Assembly: GCA_016710985.1 (NCBI GenBank)
Contig: JADJTX010000048.1
Span: 1 to 15,250 of the forward strand
Source of the DNA: Ignavibacteria bacterium
Lineage (GTDB): Bacteria; Bacteroidota; Ignavibacteria; Tepidaquicellales; Tepidaquicellaceae
Length of the DNA stretch: 15,250 nt
Reading direction: 5' to 3'
Shown here piece by piece: positions 6,979-15,167 of the stretch (its first letter is position 1; each line of letters begins with the position of its first letter). Both the position numbers and the translations under genes were made by a program. The notes under the pieces were generated by a model. It ran no database searches and had not been told where the DNA came from. It saw nothing but the letters and a program-made list of their open reading frames with translations.

Positions 6979-8383
6979 ATGGAGCTGAGAAGGTTTGAGT
7001 GTTTTATCAGGTCTTCTTATTTCAATACCTATAAAACGATTATTCTGCTTTTGAATACTTAAAGACTAAATATCCTTATGTAAGTAAGAATGATGTGACT
7101 GCAATGAAAATTTCGATTGTTGTTTATTTTGAGAAGCAAATCAATGCATTGAAAATAAGAAAGCTTTGTTCCGATTTTAAGAAATTATTTGAGAAGTATT
7201 TACATCATGAGTTTATGGGAAGAGAATTTTAATTACTAATGATGGTTATCTGGAATTTCTGAACGAAGGACAAATGCAAGATTTATATTTCAGTAATCTG
7301 AAAGAAGCTCATTTGTTATTAGAAAAGACTAAGGTCAAAGATGAAGATTATTATTTAAGGAAGTATCAGTTAAACATAATTTCATCTACTTATGATATGA
7401 ATAACAGAAGTATTTATGATTATAAAATGTATAATGAGGGTTTGAAAAATATTGATTATCACTTTATTGCTCTGAAACTGTGGAGTTTTGTTAATATTAT
7501 TTTCCTAAAAAGGTTAGATAACAAGTTTCTTGTTCAAAGGCAATATTTTGAGAAAGTCATAATTGAATTTATAGAATCAAAGAAAAATGATTTTGCAAAG
7601 CATCATCCATACATTTATTTTTTATATTTGGCGTATAAGATGTTTTCTACTTTTGATGACAAATACTATAATTTATTAGTAAGCTACTTTAACAATAACA
7701 GGGAAAAACTCAAGAAAAGAATTATTCAAAGTTATTACGCATACCTAAATTATTTCTTAAGGAATAAATTGAATAACCTAAGCAAAAATTATACGACCTA
7801 TCAGAAGAAACTTTACAATTTATATATTCAGACTTTTAACAGCAGAGATAAATATAAACATTTTGTTATTAATGGATTAATTCAGAATTCACTTTATATT
7901 TCTGTAGCATCAATATATCTGAAAGAAGGAGACAAAGAAAATGCCATTTCTTTTATTCATAAATACAAAAAATATCTTCATAAAGATTTGCGACAAGACC
8001 TTTACAATTATTCTATGGGATTGTATCATTATAATAACGAGGAGTTCGAAACCGCTATTGTTTTTTATAATAAAATCTCTGATAAATCGATAACTCTAAA
8101 GTTTAACAGAAAAGCAGCACTTATGAGAATTTACTTTGAGCTTGGTGACATGATATCATTGAATAATGAGATGACAAATATGTATCAGTTAAGTTATAGA
8201 AATAAAAAGGCAGGGAAATTATATAATTCCAGAATGGTGACATCATTAAAGTATTTCAGATCTTTGATCAGACTGAAATCGCTGAAATCCTCCAGTAAGA
8301 ATATAAGTTATGAAAAGAATGTTTTGAGGAAACAGATAGAGAAAATGAGGATAATTCACTACACCCGAAAGCTTGGTTTATGA
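6979..8383 (+). CDS. Helical (TPR-like) hypothetical protein, two frameshifts, about 468 aa rebuilt
   Basis: Reading from ATG 6979 gives MELRRFECFIRSSYFNTYKT; a missing base in TT at 7043-7044 restores SAFEYLKTKYPYVSKND and LRKLCSDFKKLFEKYLHHEF-like sequence, and a missing G at 7217-7219 restores KRILITNDGYLEFLNEGQ, joining the long frame that starts at ATG 7274. The rebuilt protein is extremely rich in Lys, Asn, Tyr and Ile, almost all helical, with TPR-like spacing (ISVASIYLKEGDKENAISFI, then LYNYSMGLYHYNNEEFETAI), and has no signal peptide or membrane segment. The N-terminal pattern (SSYFN, then a helix ending in KYP) resembles hypothetical proteins I associate with Bacteroidota/Ignavibacteria genomes; this is recalled, not searched. 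Function unknown; scaffold or regulatory roles are possible. It follows the phage cassette but looks like a host gene. Confidence 0.65.
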
Positions 8384-8574
8384 AAATGGTGAATTCAATT
8401 TAATGTGCAATTTCCAATGTCGACCCTACAAGCATTACAATTTCGTTAAATCTCACCACAAACCCCCGCCTTAAATTATTATCAAGAATTTTAAACTAAT
8501 AACATAAAAGAGTCGTGATACAAAAGTTTTTACTCTTAAATGTTAATCACTTCACAAATCGTAAATATTGATTG

Positions 8575-8605
8575 TTGACTTAACGGACTATCTTAAATAA
8601 TTTTG
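8575..8605 (+). promoter_or_regulatory. Promoter for the 8630 gene
   Basis: TTGACT (8575-8580), a 17-nt spacer, then TAATTT extended to TAATTTTG (8598-8605), which fits the Bacteroidota -7 consensus TAnnTTTG. It ends 24 nt before the ATG at 8630. The rest of the 8384-8574 gap shows no gene. Confidence 0.55.
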
Positions 8606-8629
8606 TTAAATTAATTTAATTTAAACCGA

Positions 8630-8919
8630 ATGAAAGAAAAACAAATCACAAAAAGGGATTTTGGTTCTTCAGAACCTTCATTCTACAGAAAAAATACCAT
8701 TCAAAATACACTAAACAGCAGAGACAAAAATACTGCAGTTAAATTAAATGCGGATTCAAAGTCTTTAAAAAAAGAAGTGTGGGAACATGCCTCGGCGGAA
8801 ATTTTAAACACATGTTAAGACCTAAAAGCTACTTGTAACAGGATAGATAAATTAGAAAAGAAAAACAGAAACTTATCCTGATAATTTTGAAAGATGTACC
8901 GAAAACAGCTAACAGTTAG
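8630..8919 (+). pseudogene. Small charged coiled-coil protein, interrupted
   Basis: The intact first part (8630-8818) encodes 62 aa, MKEKQITKRDFGSSEPSFYR through KEVWEHASAEILNTC, then TAA. The same frame continues past the stop as DLKATCNRIDKLEKKNRNL. Adding one A to the AAAAA run at 8861-8865 gives QKLILIILKDVPKTANS, ending at 8919. That continuation matches a second fragment at 12302-12538 (KDLRTV, stop, IRVEKAEVENQKLFCFILKEV), so the tail is genuine homologous coding sequence rather than chance. The original gene was probably about 95 aa, ending in a short coiled coil. Either two or three indels are sequencing errors or both copies are decaying. Function unknown. Confidence 0.5.
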
Positions 8920-9025
8920 TAATTAAGGTTAATGGTTAGTGGTGAGCAGCTCAAAATTAGTAAAAGTGTTAAAAAAAATTTATAAATTAATAAATTAATA
9001 AATTAATAACTTAATTAAATAAATT

Positions 9026-9604
9026 ATGAAGAAGAAAATCATTGTAATGGCAACATTGTTAATCACTGTTCTTATTTTTAACACAAGTTCATTTTCCCAG
9101 GATAAGAAATATTTTGCAGGTTTAATCGGAGGGGTCAGTCTACCTGTTGGTAACTTTAGTTATGGTTATAAGCCCGGGTTTAATATTGAAGGACGGGCGG
9201 GAGTAAAAACTTCGGAACATTTTGCGGTCGGGATGGATGTTTCATATAATACATTTTCATTTAAAGAAGGTTATGGTGTGCTCAGCGGAGGACAGAATAT
9301 TATTGTGTCCATAAAAGGGTTAATGGTATTTAAAGAATTCAGTAGTTTTTCCAAAGTGATTCCTTATGCTACCATTGCTGCCGGTGTGAACATGAATAAA
9401 AGATTCAGCGGAGAAACAGTATGGGGAAATATCTATGAAACGGATTTCTATAATAGTTTTGCTGTGGACATCGGCGGGGGAGTTTCATTTAAGGCTTCAG
9501 AGGATTTTGAAATTGATCTGGAGTCTAAGTTGAATTCATCGTTTGATAATCCTGTAGGAATCTTTTCGGTGAATTTTAAGGCTGGGGTGAATTATAATTT
9601 TTAA
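9026..9604 (+). CDS. Outer-membrane beta-barrel protein
   Basis: A 192-aa exported protein. It has a signal peptide (MKKKIIVMATLLITVLIF, leader ending in SSFSQ) and then about eight alternating amphipathic strands with Gly and aromatic girdles: YFAGLIGGVSLPVGNF, FNIEGRAGVKTSEHFAVGMD, NIIVSIKGLMVF, KVIPYATIAAGVNM, FAVDIGGGVSFKASEDFEID and FSVNFKAGVNYNF. It ends in Phe, the usual C-terminal signal for barrel assembly. The size fits the 8-stranded OmpA/OmpW-like porin-family barrels common in Bacteroidota. No peptidoglycan-binding domain is present. The leader just before the ATG is pure A/T with three AAATTAAT direct repeats (8984-9007) and no Shine-Dalgarno motif. It stands alone; substrate unknown. 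Confidence 0.85.
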   Translation: MKKKIIVMATLLITVLIFNTSSFSQDKKYFAGLIGGVSLPVGNFSYGYKPGFNIEGRAGVKTSEHFAVGMDVSYNTFSFKEGYGVLSGGQNIIVSIKGLMVFKEFSSFSKVIPYATIAAGVNMNKRFSGETVWGNIYETDFYNSFAVDIGGGVSFKASEDFEIDLESKLNSSFDNPVGIFSVNFKAGVNYNF

Positions 9605-9717
9605 ACAGCCAATCCACTCCTTGACAATCGGCAATCGTGAATAGGTTGGCATTATACGTGCTATATGTGGGGGAGAATCAATTTAATTAGACATCAAAAT
9701 TAAAAACACAACAAAAA

Positions 9718-9948
9718 ATGAAAAAGAAAAATGTGCACATAGTTCCTGCCAAGGGCTGGGGCGTGAAGAAAGAAGGTAATAAGAGAAATACTTTTATAGC
9801 CCTAACAAAAAGTCAGGCAATTGAAATTGGAAGAAAAATTGCTAAGAAAGAAAAATCGGAATTGATCATTCATAACAGGGATGGAAGGATAAGTGATAAG
9901 GACAGTTTCGGGAATGATCCGTTTCCGGCGAGGGATAAGATTTTTTGA
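9718..9948 (+). CDS. DUF2188 family protein
   Basis: A 76-aa protein of the DUF2188 family, recognised by its whole pattern: NVHIVPAKGWGVKKEG at the N-terminus, the helix SQAIEIGRKIAKKEKSELII, then HNRDGRISDKDSFGNDPFPA near the C-terminus. The family is widespread in bacteria, often on mobile elements or beside phage and stress genes, and its biochemical function is unknown. The length is typical and the gene is intact. It is monocistronic, about 110 nt after the barrel gene, with an AT-rich leader (ACACAACAAAAA) and no Shine-Dalgarno motif. Part of its 3' end is duplicated at 10027. Confidence 0.92.
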   Translation: MKKKNVHIVPAKGWGVKKEGNKRNTFIALTKSQAIEIGRKIAKKEKSELIIHNRDGRISDKDSFGNDPFPARDKIF

Positions 9949-10026
9949 ACTATGATTGAAATGATTTAAATGAGGACTATGATGAGGTGCCAGTTAAAAT
10001 ATGAGTTAGAAAAGATATGGGACAGT

Positions 10027-10048
10027 GACAGTTTCGTGAATGATCCGT
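10027..10048 (+). repeat. Partial duplicate of the DUF2188 gene 3' end
   Basis: Twenty-one of 22 bases match 9901-9922 (the codons for DSFGNDP), with one G-to-T change. The flanking bases do not extend the match far. It is probably a short local duplication; no coding role. Confidence 0.7.
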
Positions 10049-10068
10049 GAAACAACCCCACCCCCTGA

Positions 10069-10104
10069 CCCCCTCCCCTTTGAGAAAAGAAAAAGGGGAG
10101 GGGG
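10069..10104. terminator. Strong 13-bp G/C hairpin, possible bidirectional terminator or REP-like element
   Basis: CCCCCTCCCCTTT (10069-10081) pairs perfectly with AAAGGGGAGGGGG (10092-10104) around a 10-nt loop. It lies between the convergent DUF2188 gene (+) and AbiE operon (-), a sensible place for a shared terminator. No clear U-tract follows on either strand, so a REP-type repeat is equally possible. The right arm and flank are partly repeated at 10221-10250. Confidence 0.5.
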
Positions 10105-10320
10105 AATCGTTCGATTTGAGATTTGGGATTTATTGTTTACGATTATTTAAAGATCCCATCTTTGAAAATATTTGAAATCTTTCCAATCAAAAGAAAAAGG
10201 ATGGAATCTTTTACATTTTTTGAAAAGATAAAGTGGGAGGGGAATCGTTCGATTTGGGATTTATGATTTGGGATTTATTGGTTATGATTATTGATTATTG
10301 AACATTGAGCATTGAACAGA
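10086..10320. repeat. Direct repeat pair with period-7 arrays
   Basis: A/G-rich sequence ending in GGGGAATCGTTCGATTTG occurs at about 10086-10118 and again, slightly altered, at about 10221-10256. Each copy leads into a heptanucleotide array: 10113-10147 (GATTTGA, GATTTGG, GATTTAT, TGTTTAC, GATTATT) and 10251-10320 (ten units: GATTTGG and GATTTAT alternating twice, TGGTTAT, GATTATT twice, GAACATT, GAGCATT, GAACAGA). The whole 9949-10341 gap is made of such repeats; I see no gene in it. Confidence 0.75.
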
Positions 10321-10341
10321 ACCACACTCCCTGACATTCGT

Positions 10342-11291
10342 CTAAAGAAGCTTAACGTTTTGAATTAAGTTTATAAACTGTTTTGAAATCTGTTTTTCAT
10401 CAGGGATTTGGGAATATGCAAATGCTGAAAGTTCATTTTTGTAAATATCCTTCAACTGATTCCAGCTATTGTCAAAATCTGCAATGAGCGGCGATTCATT
10501 TATGTTTTTTTCAGACCACCCAGCGGGTATATCAAATAGCTCTCTGTCGTGATTAAGTATCTCTTTAAACTGCTTTTTAAATTGTGCTGACTTTACAAAT
10601 GCAGCGCATTCTTTATCCAAAATTAGAAAATACAAATCGAAAAATGCCTGATTCTGGAAGCAATAGCTTCAATTGCATTTTCATCAAATGAAAAACGAAT
10701 CAGCGAAACCAATTTCTCCATCAGAGTTTGTTCTTTATTCAACGTATTTATTTCAAAGGGCTGCAAGTTATATTGCTCAATATATTTTTCATTATTACTT
10801 TGCATCAGGAAATCAAACACAAAACTTTGGATGATTAATTTCTGAAACGGAACTGAATTGGCAAATGAATTTACTTCTACGATTAAATTGTTAGAATCGT
10901 TTTTAGTGTTAATACTTGTATATTCAAACACCGATTTACGAAATCTTGAACCTTTGCTTGATACACCTTCAACCTGCTTTTCACTCAGTCCGGCAGTCAT
11001 ATCTTTTTCAACTGTTCTGATAATATTTTTTATTTCATTACCCGATTTATTTTTTCCGTCAATAATTGCAATGTCCACATCTTCCGAAAAGCGATTGATC
11101 AATCCATAACCTTTAGACAATGAAGTGCCTCCTTTAAAAACCACTTGTCCGGCATATTTACTTTTAGAAAGTTGACTCAACACTAATGTTATCCAATAGT
11201 CTTTCTCTACAAACACTTCTTTTATGCCCGTGTGATCGGAAGTTGTCCGAATGGTTTGGGTGAACAATTTTATGTCGCTATGAAGCTTCAT
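10342..11291 (-). CDS. abiEii: AbiEii-type nucleotidyltransferase toxin (type IV TA), one frameshift
   Basis: The toxin half of an AbiE system: a DNA polymerase beta-like nucleotidyltransferase that acts on cellular RNA or nucleotides to cause growth arrest during phage attack. Family marks are VFVEKDYWITLVLSQL, the catalytic block FKGGTSLSKGYGLINRFSED followed by VDIAII (the GGTSL and SEDVD motifs), and a C-terminal helical domain beginning at IASRIRH. The frame breaks at the A-run 10640-10644; one more base restores RHFFDLYFLILDKECAAF (the family's RH-x-DL-Y motif) and the rest of the C-terminus, about 316 aa. I choose ATG 11291 over 11303 because it overlaps the antitoxin stop as ATGA, implying translational coupling. 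The frameshift may be a sequencing error, since both halves are well preserved. Confidence 0.85.
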
Positions 11292-12011
11292 TTGAAATTC
11301 CATTTTTTAGCAGCAGGTAATATTTTATCTACTCCCGATAGTTTAAAAGTGCTGATAGGGTTCAGTGATTTTCTTAATGGCTCAGTCAATGAAATTTTTC
11401 CTGCTTCTTCTAATAATGCTCCCAATAATGCCCTTGCTGCCGGTGGATATTTCAGTGCCAGGCGAACTAATGTGCTTTTATCTTTTAAATTCAAACCCTT
11501 TACGATTATCAATAAGCGTCTGCAAGCAGATAACGGAGTAGAATCGGGGATTTTCTTTATGTATCGGATAGCATCAAGTATTTGCAGTAAGGGAATATTC
11601 TCTTTAGTGATTATATTTTTTTGCCTGATAAATGAAATAGTATAAAGGTTTCTTTTAAACGCGGGGCGAATTTCGTTTTACCGATTTGAATCGTATTACT
11701 TACCTGTGTTGTTAAACCCAACTGATTGTATATGCTGTAGCCCGTCAGATAGCCAACGACTTTGCCGTCATTTTCTAATAGGTCTTTCACTATTTGGCTT
11801 TGCCTTGGCTGGAGTTTGCCAAATGCCGTTTGTTCAGGTTTGTAAATTTACCTTTCGCAAGTTTTACAATTTTACCTGAAGCAGCCATACGATTGAGGGC
11901 TTTGATAACAGCTTCCCTGCTATTCACCTTATTAATAAAATCAAGATAGGTGAATATGTATCCTCTTGGAAGCCTGGCTGTAACAGATCCTATGTATGCA
12001 GTTGTTTTCAT
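11288..12011 (-). CDS. abiEi: AbiEi-family antitoxin (DUF6088-like), two frameshifts
   Basis: The antitoxin and autorepressor of the AbiE pair. The N-terminal winged helix is clear: LPRGYIFTYLDFINKVNSRE, then AVIKALNRMAASGKIVKLAK and GKF. One T missing at about 11844 restores YKPEQTAFGKLQPRQSQIVK and GKVVGYLTGYSIYNQLGLTT; one A missing in the run at 11653-11656 restores RNLYTISFIRQKNIITKENI, PLLQILDAIRYIKKIPDSTP and the open frame ending AAKKWNFK. The rebuilt length is 241 aa, normal for the family, with all parts in the expected order. It overlaps the toxin gene by 4 nt. In studied AbiE systems the toxin and antitoxin do not form a stable complex (type IV), and AbiEi represses its own promoter; a matching promoter with an inverted repeat sits just upstream. 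Confidence 0.83.
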
Positions 12012-12031
12012 TCTTTTAAGCTAAGTAAGAT

Positions 12032-12060
12032 AGTATAATAATGTCCAGTATATTAGTCAA
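12032..12060 (-). promoter_or_regulatory. AbiE operon promoter
   Basis: On the minus strand, TTGACT (12060-12055), exactly 17 nt and TATACT (12037-12032), about 20 nt before the antitoxin ATG. This is the best sigma-70-type match I see in the window. An imperfect inverted repeat (GTCCAG 12043-12048, CCGGAC 12065-12070 on the plus strand) flanks the -35 box and is a candidate AbiEi operator. Confidence 0.65.
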
Positions 12061-12195
12061 AAAACCGGACAAAATATTTTGTTTATCTTTGAACTCCGGA
12101 GCGATAACAAGATAGACAGAACTAGAATTTACAGAATCATATGCAGACTGCAAAAACGGTAATTGGAGAGGTGCAACTCTGCTGTTGGTTAATAT

Positions 12196-12225
12196 TGTCA
12201 AGTTTATTGCGCAAGAAACTTGACA
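12196..12225. repeat. Perfect 10-bp inverted repeat
   Basis: TGTCAAGTTT (12196-12205) and AAACTTGACA (12216-12225) around a 10-nt spacer, about 185 nt upstream of the antitoxin start. It could be a regulator site, or the end of a lost mobile element. Each arm contains or mirrors TTGACA. No gene is supported between 12012 and 12301. Confidence 0.6.
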
Positions 12226-12301
12226 TAATTGAATGTATTTTTTCCCTTTCATTGCTAGATTAGGAAAGAGCCCGCAAAGCGGAAGGGTGCAGCGGATTTA
12301 A

Positions 12302-12538
12302 CTGACAAGAAATGACAAAAATCATCAGGTTGAACTTTCAAAACTTTATAAGGATCTTAGAACTGTCTGAATAAGGGTTGAAAAAGCAGAGGTGGAGAAT
12401 CAGAAACTTTTCTGTTTTATTTTAAAAGAGGTTTCGCCGTGTCAAATTTGTGTAAGCAAGAGTCGTGATAAACAAAGGTGGATACACCAGGCAAGAGAAG
12501 AAGGTGTGGGGAGTTTTCGGGATCGGATAAGAATATAA
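12302..12538 (+). pseudogene. Decayed coiled-coil gene fragment, relative of the 8630 gene
   Basis: An open frame from 12302 to TAA 12538 with a single in-frame TGA at 12368-12370 and no start codon. It reads VELSKLYKDLRTV, stop, IRVEKAEVENQKLFCFILKE, VSPCQICVSKSRDKQRWIHQ, AREEGVGSFRDRIRI. The part around the stop matches the tail of the 8630 gene (DLKATCNRIDKLE and QKLILIILKDV) in order and spacing. Upstream sequence has a stop at 12299, so the 5' end is lost. Most likely a truncated gene; function unknown. Confidence 0.45.
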
Positions 12539-12673
12539 TCTCTCCAAGACCCTTTCTTAACACAGCTTAGGGATTTATATTTCTTAACAATTACCTGAAC
12601 TTCACATCCGTCCAAAACGTTTATTTTTGAAATATGATTTACAAAAATTCATGATAGTTACTTTGATAAAACT

Positions 12674-12863
12674 CCGCTTTCTTTTGAAAGAAAGAAAGGC
12701 TAAAGAAAACTCTCCCGCTGGTGAAAAATTACCTAAAATTCTTTCACATGGCAGCAAAATTTCAACTCCTCGTTCGGCAGAAGAGCTGCCGAACTCGTCA
12801 GACAGGAAATTTTTGCTTTTGCCATTGTTCAGAATTTTTAACAGCAATTTTTCACAGGCGGGA
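12674..12863. repeat. Foldback element B (about 190 nt, related to element A)
   Basis: It opens with a CTTTCTTT/AAAGAAAG hairpin (12677-12694), then a long imperfect palindrome: arms 12713-12730 and 12846-12863 (16 of 18 bases pair), 12734-12752 and 12821-12840, GCAAAATTTC (12754-12763) with 12806-12816, and a perfect apical stem GTTCGGCAG (12772-12780) with CTGCCGAAC (12786-12794). The order of parts matches 3785-3910. It lacks any coding signal of its own; open frames crossing it on both strands are by-products. The rest of 12539-13033 is AT-rich with no gene seen. Confidence 0.7.
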
Positions 12864-12978
12864 TTGATTTTAGGGTCTGTATGTTTTAATCCATTTTTAG
12901 AAAGATTTCAACTGAATTTCAGATTTTAAAATTTATTTTGGACAGCACTGCCTGAACTTAAAGTCAATAAATTAATTT

Positions 12979-13022
12979 TTACTTTCAATAAAAAGTAATT
13001 ATACTTAGTTTATAAAAACTAA
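12979..13022. promoter_or_regulatory. Two similar short palindromes upstream of the 13034 gene
   Basis: TTACTTT/AAAGTAA (12979-12985, 12992-12998) and TTAGTTT/AAACTAA (13005-13011, 13016-13022) lie in tandem just before the ATG at 13034. They differ by compensating bases in the arms, resembling a pair of operator sites or leader hairpins. AT-rich sequence makes chance possible. Confidence 0.4.
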
Positions 13023-13033
13023 AATCTTATATT

Positions 13034-15167
13034 ATGATAGATCAGTCACTTGTTAAATCCGGTTTTGATGCCGAAGTACTTTTCGGTAATCGATATATAA
13101 AATATCTGCTTCTTAATTCTATCGAGACAGGAGGACTTCCTTTAAATCTTGATATTCCTGTGCCGAATGAAGATACAGGAGAAGTAAAAATTCTGACAAT
13201 TAATATTTATGTTCCGGAAGATTATGTAAGGAATTATGTTCCGAATTCCGGAGCTCAGATTCCCTGCCGGTGTAAGTGAAGATAGTTTTGTTGTTTCGAT
13301 CCTTGCATATGAAAATGCTGCCGCTGATCTGCAAATTAATGTGAAAGCGGATTTTTATTATGACGGTGAAGAATATCTTGACAGGGAAATACAACTTTTC
13401 ACATCCTTCGCTCTGGAATTTGATACAGATGATAAAGGTAATCAAAGCAATGCAAGATTAAGAATTGAGCTCATTGACATAGATGGGTTGTTCATTATAA
13501 TTGCGCTAGCTGTTGCAGGAATTACCAAGGAAGATGCAATTGAAAAAATGAAACCGTTTTTTGACCGTTCAATCGATACCGGAATGGTCGGTCAGGATAA
13601 AAATGTTCAGAGTGTATTCATGAAAAAGCACGAAGGAGATTCTTCACATCCTGATGCAATCGGTTTATATCTGAATTTAAAATTGAAGAAAGGTCCGGAA
13701 GCCGATAATTTTCTTGATGACAGAGGTGATTTAAATAATGCTGAAAATTTTCTGCCTGATGGCGACGACATTGCTTTCGGAATGCCGGGTAGTATTTATC
13801 CGAAGATCAGCAAAGATGCATTTGAACGAATGGCGGAAGAAACAAGTGAAGGCAGCGGAGTATTTAATCATCCGATACATGAAGACCCTTCAAATAAAGA
13901 CAGCGACACGATTGGAAAAATAAAGAACATTACAATTACTACTCAATCCGGAAATCTGATAATAGATGTTCACGGAGAATATTTTATAGATATCATTCCG
14001 GATCCGGATTTTCATTTATATATAACTCTGATTCCCATTATTAATAAAGGACTTATTGACTGGAAAATGGAATATGATGTTGATCTGAATCCGTTTCTTG
14101 AAATTGCGTCTTTTATTCTTTTAATTATTTTAAGTGCGTTATTAGGACCGGCGGGATTTATTGCAGGCGGAATAATAGCAGGAATTGTATTTACCGGTCA
14201 GGAATTTGTAGTCGAGCCATGGCTTGCAAATGCTGTTAAAGAAAAAGGTGATTCACTTATTGATGCATCTTTTTTTGATGCAATCCCCAACCGCCTTACT
14301 ATTGAAAGAAAAAGATGGGATCCGTTTTATATTACCCGTCATCAGATCGTTGCAAAGACTGATGCGCTTCAGATAACCCGAAGCGGAATCGGATTCTCCG
14401 GCAAAGCATTGCTGGATAAGCAACCTGAAGCTGTAACCCACGTTGTTATCCGCGATGAAGAACGGGATGAGTTCGGAACCATAAAAAAATTATGGTATCG
14501 TGTAAAAGATCATGCTAAACAGGAAAATGATTTTGTTTCAATATTTCCCGCAACAGACAGACAGGAGTTTGAAAAAGTTACTGACCCGAAAGGTGAAACA
14601 AATTTATTTTCTATAACCATTTCTGATGCTGAAAACAGGGTAAAAGAATTCAGACTGCCGGCACTCATTCTTTACAAAGCAAAAAAAGTTTACATCGTAA
14701 GATCTCAGACTGACGGAATCCTTGCAATCACTCAAAAAGAAATAAATGAGCTTGAAAGCGATCTTAAATATGTATTTAAAGAAGCAGAGAAAGAAAGAAT
14801 CAAAACTGAAAAGGGAGACGAACTCAGAAAAGAAGCTATTGCTGAACTAAAAGATGAACTTGAAAAAGATCCAACAGATAAACAAACAGAAGACCGTTTA
14901 AATGAAAAATTAAGTAAACTTGCTGAAGAGCCGCTTAAAATTTACATTGATGAAAAACTTGATGCAGATCTTAATCAGAAGATCGAAGAAACACTTCGTT
15001 TTGATCTGCCCCCACAGGAAATGTCAGATCTTCAAAGCCGTAAGATTTTGTTTCTCAGTAGTTTTGTAATTATAAAAAGAAAAGGAACACCATATTACCG
15101 TGACAGAAAAGACCTTTCAAAAAAAGATAACCTAATGTCACTTCCGCGATATAAGCCGGAAAAATAG
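13034..15167 (+). CDS. Large unrecognised protein with hydrophobic Gly-rich segment and coiled-coil C-terminus, one frameshift
   Basis: The ATG at 13034 (MIDQSLVKSGFDAEVLFGNR) runs to an early stop at 13279, but removing one C from CCC 13262-13264 joins it as SGAQIPAGVSEDSFVVSIL to the long open frame, giving about 710 aa. There is no signal peptide. The N-terminal region alternates beta-like stretches (INIYVPEDYV, LQINVKADFYYDGE). At about residues 354-392 a hydrophobic Gly-rich segment (FILLIILSALLGPAGFIAGG, then IIAGIVFTGQEF) suggests membrane insertion or a lipid-binding loop. Beta-rich sequence follows, then a very charged helix at about 567-655 (ELESDLKYVFKEAEKERI, and so on) and a basic tail. 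The opening (LVKSGFDAEVL, NRYIKYLLLNSIE) reminds me of TULIP/P47-like lipid-binding proteins, but this is weak. It stands alone between the foldback element and the window end; 15168-15250 shows nothing. Confidence 0.7.

Noticed and set aside
12016..12252. 78-aa minus-strand open frame upstream of abiEi
   Set aside because: No ribosome site, no recognisable sequence, and it overlaps the well-formed abiE promoter and an inverted repeat.
8508..12470. Shared AGAGTCGTGATA at about 8510 and 12459
   Set aside because: A 12-nt match is expected by chance several times in 15 kb and the flanks do not align.
12602..12929. Open frames of 81 aa (-) and 100 aa (+) across the foldback element
   Set aside because: Both cross the same long palindrome and carry no start signal or motif; better explained by the repeat. 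A conserved peptide in other copies would change this.
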